From Flavimaricola sp. (lineage in GTDB: Bacteria; Pseudomonadota; Alphaproteobacteria; Rhodobacterales; Rhodobacteraceae): DNA of 64,000 nucleotides. Within the stretch, counting starts at the first letter, position 1. Each line of letters starts with the position of its first letter. Made by a program: the position numbers and the translations under genes. Positions 7,386-15,581 of this stretch are shown piece after piece. The notes beneath the pieces are model-generated. The model ran no database searches. It saw only the letters and a program-made list of their open reading frames with translations, and was not told the DNA's origin. The DNA lies in the NCBI GenBank assembly GCA_029255105.1, contig JAQWWH010000016.1:106345-170344 (forward strand), written 5' to 3'.

Positions 7386-9403
7386 GGGGCAATCCGGATC
7401 AGGGCGTCGACAGCAACGGCGCGGGTGGGGGTACACAGAAGCGGGTTCACCTCAACTTCGGCCAGTCGGTCTGCATTGGCAAGGACATAGGACTGAATGG
7501 CGTCTATCGCGGTCAAAACGGCCTCCATGTTGGCGGCCGGCTTGCCCCGGAACCCGGCAAACAAGGGCGCGATCCGCAGGCGGCCGAGGGCCTCTGTCAG
7601 GGCGGGACGGCTGGCGGGGACCAGAACCGAAGCGCTGTCCTGCAGGATCTCGGTCAGGGTTCCGCCTGCTGCGAGGGTCAGGACAAAACCATGGGCAGGA
7701 TCGCGGACGACTCCGACCAGAAGCTCGGCCACGGCCCCGGTAACCATCTCTTCCAGAAGGAATGATTGTGCCTCTATGCCTTGCGCCGCATCGATTGCCG
7801 ACTGGGTGTCGGTCAGACCCAGAACGACGGCCCCCGCTTCGGACTTGTGGGCCAGCCCTTCTCCCTTGAGCACAAACGGAGTGGGCAAAGCCCCGGCCGC
7901 CAAAGCGACGGCTGCGACAGACAGGGCGCGCCGGCTGGTCGGGACAGGCATGCCAAAGGCCGCAAGGGCAGACTTGGCCTCGGCCTCTGTCAGGGTGGTC
8001 GTCTGACGCTCGTGACCCGGCAGAAGCAAATCGTCGCCCAGATCCGTGGGGTTCTTGGCCACCGCGGCGGCGATTGCTGCAAAACTCTCTGACAATCCGT
8101 TCATCGGGACGACGCCTCCTGCAATCAGGGTCGCGGCCACGGATTCTGGCATCAGTTCGGGAAGGCTCGCCACCATGGCAGTCGGGCGACCAGTCCGCTT
8201 GCGGGTGGCGAGAGCCGCGGCCACGACGTGATCCCAGTCGGCCGGATCACAACGGTCGGCGCGGGGAAAGTCGACGATGAGACAGGTCAGCTTGATGGCT
8301 GGGTCGGCCATGGCCGAAAAGGCGTCCGTCATGGCCGCTTCATCTCGCCAGATGTAAGTGTGATAGTCCAATGGATTCGCCAAAGTCACTTTGGGCCCCA
8401 AAGCTGCGAACAGGGCATCGCGCTGGCTTTGGTTCAGGGTGGGAAAGCGCAGACCCTTCTGGCCCCCAAGATCCGCCGCCAGACTGGCCTCCCCCCCAGA
8501 ACAGCTGATGGAGGCGATGTCGGGGGATGGCAGGGGGCCAACCACATGCAGGAACTTGAGGGTCTCGATCAGTGTGGCAAGGTCATCGACCCGTGGAATA
8601 CCAAGCCGGTGCAGAAGAGCCCCGGCTCCGGCATCGCCTCCGGCAAGGGAAGCGGTATGCGAGATTGTGGCAGCCTGCGCCTCAGCGCTGCGACCGACTT
8701 TGAGGGCCACCAGGGGCACCGACTTCTCCCGCGCCTTGCGGGCGAGTGTCTGCCATTGATCGAGGTCGCCAAAGCCCTCGACATGCAACCCGATCGCCGT
8801 GACCCGCGGGTCGTCCAGCAGGCCCAGGGCTGCCTCAGCCTGCGAGATCTGAGCCTGGTTGCCGCAGGTCAAAACATAGGCCAGGGGCAGACCCCGGTTC
8901 TGCATGGTCAGGTTGATGGCGATGTTCGACGATTGCGTAAGGATCGCCACTCCGCTGCTGACCGGGACACAACCATGCTGATCAGGCCAGAGCAACGCGC
9001 CATCGAGGGCATTGATCATCCCATAGCAGTTTGGACCAAGGATAGGCATTTCACCCGCGCCCTGCAGAAGCAAATGGTGCAAGGCCGTGCCATCTTCGAC
9101 CTCTGCAAATCCGCTTGCAAAGCAGACGGCCCCCCCAGCGCCGCTGATCGAAAGGGCGGCCACGGCCTCTACCGTCGCTTCACGGTTTATGCCGATGAAA
9201 CTGGCATCAGGCGGCGACGGCAAAGCCTCCAGTGATGCGAAGGCTGGCTGTCCTGCTATCTCTGCCCGGCTTGGATGTACCGGCCAAACGGGTCCTGGAA
9301 ACCCGGCTTTGCGAAGTTGAGAAATAACTGCAACGCACCACGCACCGCCACCGATCACAGCGATAGAGGTCGGGCGAAGCAAACGAGACAGGTCGCGCTG
9401 CAT
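7382..9403 (-). CDS. NDP-forming acyl-CoA synthetase (acetate-CoA ligase family)
   Basis: This 673-residue protein fuses an N-terminal CoA-binding Rossmann domain (IAVIGGGAWCVAVISQL), a succinyl-CoA-ligase-like domain, and a C-terminal ATP-grasp_5 domain (FVLKGEGLAHKSEAGAVVLGL). The phosphohistidine site typical of the family is visible as SHTASLAGGDAG. Members interconvert acid + CoA + ATP with acyl-CoA + ADP + Pi. It is the upstream partner of the CaiD-like hydratase (4 bp overlap) and lies downstream of the acyl-CoA dehydrogenase, so it probably activates the carboxylic acid degraded by this cluster. The acid is not identifiable. Confidence 0.88.
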   Translation of the reverse strand: MQRDLSRLLRPTSIAVIGGGAWCVAVISQLRKAGFPGPVWPVHPSRAEIAGQPAFASLEALPSPPDASFIGINREATVEAVAALSISGAGGAVCFASGFAEVEDGTALHHLLLQGAGEMPILGPNCYGMINALDGALLWPDQHGCVPVSSGVAILTQSSNIAINLTMQNRGLPLAYVLTCGNQAQISQAEAALGLLDDPRVTAIGLHVEGFGDLDQWQTLARKAREKSVPLVALKVGRSAEAQAATISHTASLAGGDAGAGALLHRLGIPRVDDLATLIETLKFLHVVGPLPSPDIASISCSGGEASLAADLGGQKGLRFPTLNQSQRDALFAALGPKVTLANPLDYHTYIWRDEAAMTDAFSAMADPAIKLTCLIVDFPRADRCDPADWDHVVAAALATRKRTGRPTAMVASLPELMPESVAATLIAGGVVPMNGLSESFAAIAAAVAKNPTDLGDDLLLPGHERQTTTLTEAEAKSALAAFGMPVPTSRRALSVAAVALAAGALPTPFVLKGEGLAHKSEAGAVVLGLTDTQSAIDAAQGIEAQSFLLEEMVTGAVAELLVGVVRDPAHGFVLTLAAGGTLTEILQDSASVLVPASRPALTEALGRLRIAPLFAGFRGKPAANMEAVLTAIDAIQSYVLANADRLAEVEVNPLLCTPTRAVAVDALIRIAP

Positions 9404-9432
9404 GTCAGTGGTCCGGTGTTGGTGGAGGCCGA

Positions 9433-9470
9433 AGACCCTCCGGGGGGGATATTTTAGATCCGAAGAAGTA
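9433..9470 (+). repeat. Dispersed intergenic repeat, copy b
   Basis: The sequence has a GC-rich arm (CCCTCCGGGGGGGATATTTT) followed by AGATCCGAAGAAG. It is nearly identical in its second half to the copy between bhcC and bhcD. It lies upstream of the synthetase start on the other strand. Confidence 0.65.
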
Positions 9471-9534
9471 AGGATCCGTTAGTTTTGATTTGCCATGGTG
9501 CAAGAGCGGTACAGGCGGGGACGCCGATGACCGC

Positions 9535-9650
9535 ATCCGAAGAAGCCCCCCGCAATCACTGTCTTGCGGGGGGTGGCACGGCCGATTGCGTCTTCGGATT
9601 AGAAGTATCCCGAGGGGACAGGGCCGCAGGCCCTGGGGGGGCTGGCCCCC
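9535..9650. repeat. Compound inverted repeat (repeat family copy e)
   Basis: ATCCGAAGA at 9535-9543 is matched by its exact reverse complement TCTTCGGAT at 9591-9599. Between them sits a perfect 10-bp stem with the loop TCACTGTC. Beyond the right arm, read on the minus strand, the order is GGGCCTGCGGCCC hairpin, TCGGGATACTTC, ATCCGAAGA, i.e. an inverted copy of the same repeat family as the other sites. Confidence 0.6.
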
Positions 9651-9708
9651 CTTGGCGGCTGAAGCCGAATATTGTCCTGCCTTTGGCGTTGCCATGGTTG
9701 CGCTGGGC

Positions 9709-10869
9709 CTATGCACCCAGGGCGCGTAGCAAATCGCGGCTTATGATGTGGCGCTGGATTTCGCTCGTCCCGTCCCAGATCCTCTCAACCCGGGCGTCGC
9801 GCCAGAAGCGCTCGATCGGGTAATCATCCATGAGGCCCATGCCACCGTGCAGCTGGATGGCCGCATCCGTCACACGCCCCAGCATTTCACTCGCATAGAG
9901 TTTGGCAGAGGCGATTTCGCGGTTCGCCTGCAGTTTCCGGTCCAGCCGGTCGGCCGCCGCAAGGGTCAGCAGGTCCGCCGCATCGATTTCTGTGATCATG
10001 TCAGCAAGTTGGAAGCTGACGCCCTGGAACTTGCCGATCGGCTGCCCAAACTGTTCCCGACTGGCCGCATACTCCAGCGCAAGGTCAAAGACCCGACGCG
10101 CCCGCCCGACCGACATCGCGGCCACGGTGATCCGGGTTGCATAAAGCCAGGTGTTCATCACCTCAAAGCCCTGGTCGACTTCGCCCAAGACTTGCGACTG
10201 GGGCAGTCTGCAATCGTCAAACTCCAGGATCATGTTCTTGTAGCCGCGGTGGCTGACGGACTTGTAGCCGTCCCGGATCGTGAAACCTGGTGTCCCGCGA
10301 TCAACAAGGAAGGTGGTGATCCGCTTTTTGGGCCCCCTTGGGGTCATGTCCTCGCCCGTGGCCATGAAAACGATCACGAAGTCTGCATGTTCAGCGCCCG
10401 AGATGAAATGCTTGGTTCCATTGGCAATCCAGTCACCGCCATCGCGTCGGGCGGTGCACTTCATGCCCCTCACATCGGACCCGGCCCCCGGTTCCGTCAT
10501 AGCGAGCGCGTCCATCCGTTCGCCTTTGACGGCTGGGGTCAGATAGCGTTCGATCTGGTCGCCCTCGCAGGCCATCAGGATGTTTTGTGGCCGTCCAAAA
10601 AAGTGGGTGAGCGCCATGGAGCCCCGCCCAAGTTCTCGTTCAACGAGGGCGAATTCCGTGTGGTTCAGACCTGCCCCTCCGACGCTTTCGGGAAAGTTGC
10701 AGGCGTAGAAGCCCAGTTCGATGGTCTTGCGCTTTATCTCCTGGGCGATCTCTGCGGGGACTTCACCCGTTTGTTCGACGAGGTTCTCGTGCGGATAGAT
10801 CTCATGTTCCACAAACCGGCGCACGGTTTGGGCAATCATTTCGTGGTCGTCATTCAGCCCGTAGAGCAT
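9709..10869 (-). CDS. Acyl-CoA dehydrogenase
   Basis: This 386-residue protein has the full acyl-CoA dehydrogenase layout: an N-terminal helical domain, the mid-domain signature ALAMTEPGAGSDVRG, and the C-terminal domain with REQFGQPIGKFQ and QLHGGMGLMDDYPIERFWRD. It would oxidise an acyl-CoA to the 2-enoyl-CoA with FAD, passing electrons to ETF. One position stands out: the segment that in MCAD reads YEGT, with the catalytic Glu, reads WDGTSEIQR here, so the base would be Asp, unless Glu is supplied elsewhere as in IVD-type enzymes. It starts 8 bp after the aldolase-family stop, so the two are cotranscribed. Confidence 0.9.
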   Translation of the reverse strand: MLYGLNDDHEMIAQTVRRFVEHEIYPHENLVEQTGEVPAEIAQEIKRKTIELGFYACNFPESVGGAGLNHTEFALVERELGRGSMALTHFFGRPQNILMACEGDQIERYLTPAVKGERMDALAMTEPGAGSDVRGMKCTARRDGGDWIANGTKHFISGAEHADFVIVFMATGEDMTPRGPKKRITTFLVDRGTPGFTIRDGYKSVSHRGYKNMILEFDDCRLPQSQVLGEVDQGFEVMNTWLYATRITVAAMSVGRARRVFDLALEYAASREQFGQPIGKFQGVSFQLADMITEIDAADLLTLAAADRLDRKLQANREIASAKLYASEMLGRVTDAAIQLHGGMGLMDDYPIERFWRDARVERIWDGTSEIQRHIISRDLLRALGA

Positions 10870-10877
10870 TTTGCACC

Positions 10878-11627
10878 CTAGTTGGAGTAATTGGAGCCTT
10901 CTTCGTCAAGGATCGCCTTGAGTTCGGCAAGGTGGCGGATGTCTTGTTCGGGGTAGGCTTCGATTTCCGCAGCCGTTTTTTCGGCTACGTCATCGGGCAG
11001 AACCCGAAGTGGCTGGCCGGTCTGGAGGGCGCGGATGTATGTTTCGGCCGACCGTTCGAAATAGAACAGTCTGTTGAACGTCTCGGCCACGGTCGCCCCG
11101 ATCACAAGCACGCCGTGGTTGCCCATCACCATCACCTTCCTCTTTGGATCGGTGAACAGTGCTGCACAGCGTTCCCCCTCTTCCTCGAAGGCCAGCCCGC
11201 CATAGTCCTCGTCGATGACGACCCTGTCGTAGAACATGGCCGAGTTCTGGTCGATGGCCGGCAGCCGCGAGTCCGCAAGGCTGGCAAGCACCGTGGCAAA
11301 GATCGAATGGCAGTGCATCGCACAGCGGGCATGAGGAACATGCCGGTGGATCGCCCCGTGCAGACCCCAGGCCGTAGGGTCGGGCGCGTTGGGTCCGGTC
11401 AGCGCATCCGGGTCATCCGCATCAACGACAATAAGGTCGGAGGCCCGGATGCGGGAAAAATGCATCTGATTGGGGTTCATCAGGAACTTTGTGCCGCTAT
11501 CGTTGATCGCGAGGGAAAAATGATTTGCGACTGCTTCGTGCAGGTTAAGCCGTGCGGTCCAGCGGAAAGCGGCAGCCAGGTCGACGCGCGCCTCCCAGTG
11601 GTCAAGGTTTGGTCGGTCCTGTTTCAT
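10878..11627 (-). CDS. Class II aldolase/adducin family protein
   Basis: The 249-residue protein belongs to the class II aldolase/adducin fold. Zinc ligands are visible as HCH at 105-107 (in MHCHSIF) and a third His in GNHGVLV near residue 171. These proteins cleave or epimerise small hydroxy-acid or sugar phosphates; several, including this longer type, have no known substrate. The start chosen is the ATG 9 bases after TTGAGGAGA; the track ORF begins six codons earlier at a TTG. As first gene of the acyl-CoA cluster, it is probably part of the same degradative route. Confidence 0.8.
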   Translation of the reverse strand: MKQDRPNLDHWEARVDLAAAFRWTARLNLHEAVANHFSLAINDSGTKFLMNPNQMHFSRIRASDLIVVDADDPDALTGPNAPDPTAWGLHGAIHRHVPHARCAMHCHSIFATVLASLADSRLPAIDQNSAMFYDRVVIDEDYGGLAFEEEGERCAALFTDPKRKVMVMGNHGVLVIGATVAETFNRLFYFERSAETYIRALQTGQPLRVLPDDVAEKTAAEIEAYPEQDIRHLAELKAILDEEGSNYSN

Positions 11628-11763
11628 GGTCAAAAGTCTCCTCAAGCCTTGGCAAGACGCTGACAGGGCCGCTTTGCGCCTTCAAGCCAGAAAGCGACAG
11701 GGCGGGTCGGATTGCCGTCGGGACCGTCTTGCAGACGTTGCATGATTGGTGTCAGATTTGGAA

Positions 11764-13563
11764 ATGGTACATCACATAAAAACTTGGGCCGAGAGTGCCC
11801 CCCGTCTTGTCGCAGTTGCTGCAGGTCGCTCGCCCGCCGATATGGTCATTCGTGGCGGCAAACTGGTCAATGTTCAAAGTCGCGAAGTTCTCGATGGATG
11901 GCAGGTTGCTGTCGCCGACGGCCGCTTTTCCTATGTCGGGCCTGACGCGTCCCATTGCATCGGTCCCGATACCGAGGTGATCGAGGCCGAGGGCCGCTAC
12001 ATGATCCCCGGCCTGTGCGACGGCCACATGCATATCGAAAGCGGTATGCTGACCCCGGCCGAGTTTGCGGCAGCCGTCATCCCGCATGGCACAACGACCA
12101 TGTTCACCGACCCGCATGAAATTGCCAACGTTCTGGGGCTGGCGGGTGTGCGCATGATGCATGACGAGGCCCTTATGCAGCCGGTCAACATCTTTACCCA
12201 GATGCCCTCCTGCGCCCCCTCTGCCCCGGGTCTTGAGACGACTGGCTATGAGATTGGCCCAGATGACGTCGCCGAGGCGATGACATGGCCGGGCATAATC
12301 GGGCTGGGTGAGATGATGAATTACCCCGGTGTCATCAACGGCGACCCACAGATGCTGGCCGAGATGGCGGCGACGATGGTGGCGGGCAAGACGGTCGGGG
12401 GGCACTACGCCTCGCCCGACCGGGGCATCCCGTTTCACGCCTATGTCGCAGGTGGTCCGGCTGACGATCACGAAGGCACTGCTGAGGGTGATGCCGTGGC
12501 CCGCGCCCGCCAGGGCATGCGCTCGATGCTGCGGCTGGGATCGGCGTGGTACGATGTCGAAAGCCAGATCACGGCGATCACGCAAAAGGGGCTCGACCCC
12601 CGGAACTTTATCCTTTGCACCGATGATTGCCATTCGGGGACGCTGGTCAATGAGGGCCATATGAACCGTGTGGTCCGCCATGCCATCGCCTGCGGCTGTG
12701 ATCCCTTGATCGCCTTGCAGATGGCAACGGTGAATACTGCCGCCCATTTTGGGCTGGAACGCGAGTTGGGGAGCATCGCTCCCGGTCGTCGTGCAGATGT
12801 TATTTTGACGTCGGATCTAAATTTGATCCCGATTGATGTGGTAATCGCGCGCGGTGTGACTGTCGCCCGTGATGGCAAGATCACCGTAGACTGCCCACAT
12901 TATGACTGGCCCGACAGCGCCCGCCAGACTGTCCGGCTGGGCAAGACGCTGGCCGCCGCGGACTTTGAGATTGCTGCTCCCGAAGGGGCCAATGCCGTCA
13001 AGGCCAAGGTGATTGGGGTTGTCGAAAATCAGGCACCGACAAAGGCGCTCACCGCAGAGCTGCCGGTCGTCGAAGGCCTCGTCGAGGCGGAGGGCGGCGT
13101 CGCGCAAATTGCGCTTTTGGAACGCCACAGGGCGACGGGCGGTGTCACCAATGGCTTTGTCTCGGGCTTTGGCTACGAGGGCGAGATGGCCATCGCCTCT
13201 ACCGTGGCACACGACAGCCACCATATGATCGTCGTCGGCACCAGCCGCGAGATGATGGCCAAGGCGGCCAACCGGCTAGGCGAAGTGGGCGGCGGGATCA
13301 CGGTCTGGAAGGACGGGGCAGAAATCGCCCTTGTCGAATTACCCATCGCCGGATTGATGTCCGACAGCCCTGCGGCACAAGTCGCGGCCAAGGCCGATGC
13401 AATGGTCGCGGCGATGGCCTCCTGCGGCTGCGTACTCAACAACGCCTATATGCAGCATTCCTTGCTGGCGCTTGTGGTGATCCCGGAACTCAGGATATCC
13501 GACCTGGGATTGGTCGACGTCAGGACCTTTGAGATTACCGACCTGTTCGAGGACAACGCATGA
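11764..13563 (+). CDS. ade: Adenine deaminase
   Basis: This is a 599-residue amidohydrolase of the bacterial adenine deaminase (Ade) type, which converts adenine to hypoxanthine and ammonia. Metal-site motifs are visible: GHMHIESGML near residue 90, then TDPHEIANVLG, GGHYASP and TDDCHSGTLVNEG. The C-terminal domain ends with YMQHSLLALVVIPELRISDLG, typical of Ade. The ATG in TTTGGAAATGG was preferred over a TTG six codons upstream; neither has a strong Shine-Dalgarno. Its stop overlaps the start of the AMP nucleosidase gene, linking two successive steps of adenine salvage. Confidence 0.93.
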   Translation: MVHHIKTWAESAPRLVAVAAGRSPADMVIRGGKLVNVQSREVLDGWQVAVADGRFSYVGPDASHCIGPDTEVIEAEGRYMIPGLCDGHMHIESGMLTPAEFAAAVIPHGTTTMFTDPHEIANVLGLAGVRMMHDEALMQPVNIFTQMPSCAPSAPGLETTGYEIGPDDVAEAMTWPGIIGLGEMMNYPGVINGDPQMLAEMAATMVAGKTVGGHYASPDRGIPFHAYVAGGPADDHEGTAEGDAVARARQGMRSMLRLGSAWYDVESQITAITQKGLDPRNFILCTDDCHSGTLVNEGHMNRVVRHAIACGCDPLIALQMATVNTAAHFGLERELGSIAPGRRADVILTSDLNLIPIDVVIARGVTVARDGKITVDCPHYDWPDSARQTVRLGKTLAAADFEIAAPEGANAVKAKVIGVVENQAPTKALTAELPVVEGLVEAEGGVAQIALLERHRATGGVTNGFVSGFGYEGEMAIASTVAHDSHHMIVVGTSREMMAKAANRLGEVGGGITVWKDGAEIALVELPIAGLMSDSPAAQVAAKADAMVAAMASCGCVLNNAYMQHSLLALVVIPELRISDLGLVDVRTFEITDLFEDNA

Positions 13564-15041
13564 CCCTGTCAGAGCCGACCGAAATCCATACCCCACCGAT
13601 GACCGCACCCGAGGCGTTCACCGATCCGGCCCGCGCTGTTCAAAGGTTGACCAAGCTTTACGCAGAGGCTGTCGCCTTTCTGGGTGAAAACTTTGCCAAA
13701 GCGATGACCGAGGGTCGTCCCGCAGGACGTGTCCGCGCGTTCTACCCCGAGATCCGGTTTGCGACCTCTACCTTTGAATTGGCTGACAGCCGTCTAAGCT
13801 TTGGTCATGTCGCCCAACCTGGCGTCTACTCGACCACGATCACCCGCCCGGTCCTCTTTGGGAACTACCTTGAACAGCAGATCAAGCTTTTGATCCAGAA
13901 CCACAATGTGCCGGTTCTTATCGGGGTGTCTGATACGCCGATGCCGCTGCATTTTGCGATGGCGAATGATGCGGCCATATCCGTCCCGCAAGAGGGGGCG
14001 GCGGACTTTCACCTGCGCGACGTCTTTGATGTGCCGGACCTGTCGACAACCAACGATGACATCGTCAATGGGGCTGGCTTTCATTATCCGGACGGCTCTG
14101 CCCCGCTGGCTCCGTTCACGGCCCAGCGAGTAGACTATTCACTGGCCCGGCTGTCGCATTACACAGCGACTGCGCCTGACCATTTCCAGAACCACGTCCT
14201 GTTCACAAACTACCAGTTCTATGTCGAAGAGTTTGAGGCCTACGCCCGCAAAATGCTGGCCGATCCCGACAGCGGCTATACCGCCTTTGTCGGTCCGGGG
14301 AACACGATCCTGACCACGGCGGATGGTGATCTGCCCGTGCCGGCCAAGCTGCCGCAAATGCCGAGTTATCACCTCAAGCGTGAGAATGGGGCGGGCATCA
14401 CACTTGTGAACATCGGGGTCGGGCCGTCGAATGCCAAGACAGCGACGGATCATATTGCAGTTCTGCGACCACATGCCTGGCTGATGGTCGGCCATTGCGC
14501 CGGCCTTCGCAACTCGCAGCGGCTGGGCGATTTTGTCCTGGCCCACGCCTATCTGCGAGAGGACAAGGTCCTCGACGATGACCTTCCGGTCTGGGTGCCG
14601 ATTCCACCCCTGGCCGAGATCCAAATTGCCCTAGAGAATGCTGTGGCCGCTGTAACCGAGCTTGAGGGGTACGAACTCAAGCGGATCATGCGGACGGGGA
14701 CGGTTGCCAGCCTTGATAACCGCAATTGGGAGTTGCGCGATCAGACCGGACCTGTCCAGCGACTGTCCCAGTCCCGCGCTATCGCGCTCGATATGGAAAG
14801 TGCCACGATCGCGGCCAACGGTTTCCGGTTTCGCGTTCCTTACGGGACGCTTTTGTGCGTCAGTGACAAGCCCCTTCACGGTGAGCTGAAACTGCCCGGA
14901 ATGGCATCGGATTTCTATAAGACTCAGGTTTCAAGGCACTTGATGATCGGCATCCGGGCGATGGAACGTTTGCGCGACATGCCACTCGAACGGATACACA
15001 GCCGCAAGTTGCGTAGCTTTGAAGAGACGGCTTTCCTCTGA
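13560..15041 (+). CDS. amn: AMP nucleosidase
   Basis: The 493-residue protein matches AMP nucleosidase, which hydrolyses AMP to adenine and ribose 5-phosphate. The N-terminal half holds the Amn-specific domain (RVRAFYPEIRF); the C-terminal half is a PNP/UDP phosphorylase fold with MVGHCAGLRNSQRLGDFVLAHAYLRED and the nucleoside-binding ALDMESATIAANGFR. Length is close to the E. coli enzyme (484). The start overlaps the adenine deaminase stop (ATGA); a second ATG 13 codons in is possible. With Ade it forms an AMP to adenine to hypoxanthine route. Confidence 0.94.
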   Translation: MTLSEPTEIHTPPMTAPEAFTDPARAVQRLTKLYAEAVAFLGENFAKAMTEGRPAGRVRAFYPEIRFATSTFELADSRLSFGHVAQPGVYSTTITRPVLFGNYLEQQIKLLIQNHNVPVLIGVSDTPMPLHFAMANDAAISVPQEGAADFHLRDVFDVPDLSTTNDDIVNGAGFHYPDGSAPLAPFTAQRVDYSLARLSHYTATAPDHFQNHVLFTNYQFYVEEFEAYARKMLADPDSGYTAFVGPGNTILTTADGDLPVPAKLPQMPSYHLKRENGAGITLVNIGVGPSNAKTATDHIAVLRPHAWLMVGHCAGLRNSQRLGDFVLAHAYLREDKVLDDDLPVWVPIPPLAEIQIALENAVAAVTELEGYELKRIMRTGTVASLDNRNWELRDQTGPVQRLSQSRAIALDMESATIAANGFRFRVPYGTLLCVSDKPLHGELKLPGMASDFYKTQVSRHLMIGIRAMERLRDMPLERIHSRKLRSFEETAFL

Positions 15042-15052
15042 AATCGCCAAAA

Positions 15053-15130
15053 TGCCTACAATCCGCGCTGTTTTCCCTTGCATTGTGCCTCAATTTCTTG
15101 TGGACCTATACAACATCGCGTGTGTAGGCA
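15053..15130. promoter_or_regulatory. Inverted repeat and candidate promoter upstream of the HU gene
   Basis: TGCCTACA at 15053-15060 is matched by TGTAGGCA at 15123-15130. Inside lies a weak sigma70-like pair, TTGTGC and TATACA with an 18-bp spacer. This probably drives the HU gene; the promoter assignment is tentative. Confidence 0.35.
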
Positions 15131-15173
15131 CGAAATTGGCCCCAATTGCGGGCTGCGAGCAGGGAGACCAGAA

Positions 15174-15464
15174 ATGGCAAAAGCACCAATGACAAAGGCG
15201 CAGCTTATCGCTGCCCTGGCCGAGAAGACTGAGACCGACAAGAAATCCGCTGCAGCAGCGCTGGACGCCATGGTGGCGATCATCACCGACGAAGTGTCCG
15301 GTGGCGGTGCAGTTACGCTTCCGGGTGTTGGCAAGATTTATTGCCGTGAGCGCCCCGAGCGTATGGTCCGCAACCCCGCGACGGGCGAGCAGATCAAGAA
15401 AGAGTCCGACAAGGTGGTCAAGATGACCATCGCCAAGGCACTCAAAGACAGCGTGAACGGCTAA
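15174..15464 (+). CDS. hup: HU-family DNA-binding protein
   Basis: The 96-residue protein has the HU/IHF fold: two N-terminal helices (MTKAQLIAALAEKTETDKKSA), a beta region GGGAVTLPGVGKIY, and the DNA-binding arm with RPERMVRNPATGEQI, including the Arg-Asn-Pro tip that intercalates into DNA. It would bend and compact DNA non-specifically as a nucleoid protein. The start is an ATG behind GGGAGACCAGAA, leaving 132 bp for its own promoter; a strong terminator follows, so it is monocistronic. It is slightly longer than E. coli HU (90), with a Lys-rich N-terminus. Confidence 0.92.
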   Translation: MAKAPMTKAQLIAALAEKTETDKKSAAAALDAMVAIITDEVSGGGAVTLPGVGKIYCRERPERMVRNPATGEQIKKESDKVVKMTIAKALKDSVNG

Positions 15465-15490
15465 GCCGCTTCACCAGTCTGACGGTTTCA

Positions 15491-15520
15491 AGGGTCGCCC
15501 ATCGGGCGACCCTTTTGTTT
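15491..15520 (+). terminator. Rho-independent terminator of the HU gene
   Basis: A perfect 10-bp stem AGGGTCGCCC/GGGCGACCCT with loop ATC is followed by TTTGTTT. It ends the HU transcript before the EamA gene. Confidence 0.9.
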
Positions 15521-15581
15521 GTGGCAAGGGCTATGGTCATTTCCTGCTGCGGGGTCTAGCAAATCCGCGAAAGGGGACATC

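Larger units (their letters stand above)
9404..9708. other. 305-bp gap with repeat copies and strong hairpins
   Basis: No gene is visible here. The gap splits the otherwise tight minus-strand acyl-CoA cluster between the dehydrogenase and the synthetase. It contains two copies of the dispersed repeat, one in each orientation, and a perfect 10-bp stem CCCCCCGCAA/TTGCGGGGGG. A promoter for the synthetase gene probably lies here, but I could not place it. Confidence 0.6.

Noticed and set aside
8228-9235. 335-codon ORF opposite the ADP-forming acyl-CoA synthetase
   Set aside because: It is a shadow of a well-supported gene, with low-complexity translation.
6603-10869. Naming the cluster as the caiTABCDE carnitine pathway
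   Set aside because: The hydratase is CaiD-like, but CaiT, CaiC and carnitine dehydrogenase are absent; the CaiB-type gene at 33.6 kb is far away and not linked.
9748-10881. 377-codon plus-strand ORF opposite the acyl-CoA dehydrogenase
   Set aside because: The opposite strand codes a full acyl-CoA dehydrogenase; the shadow has no family-like pattern.
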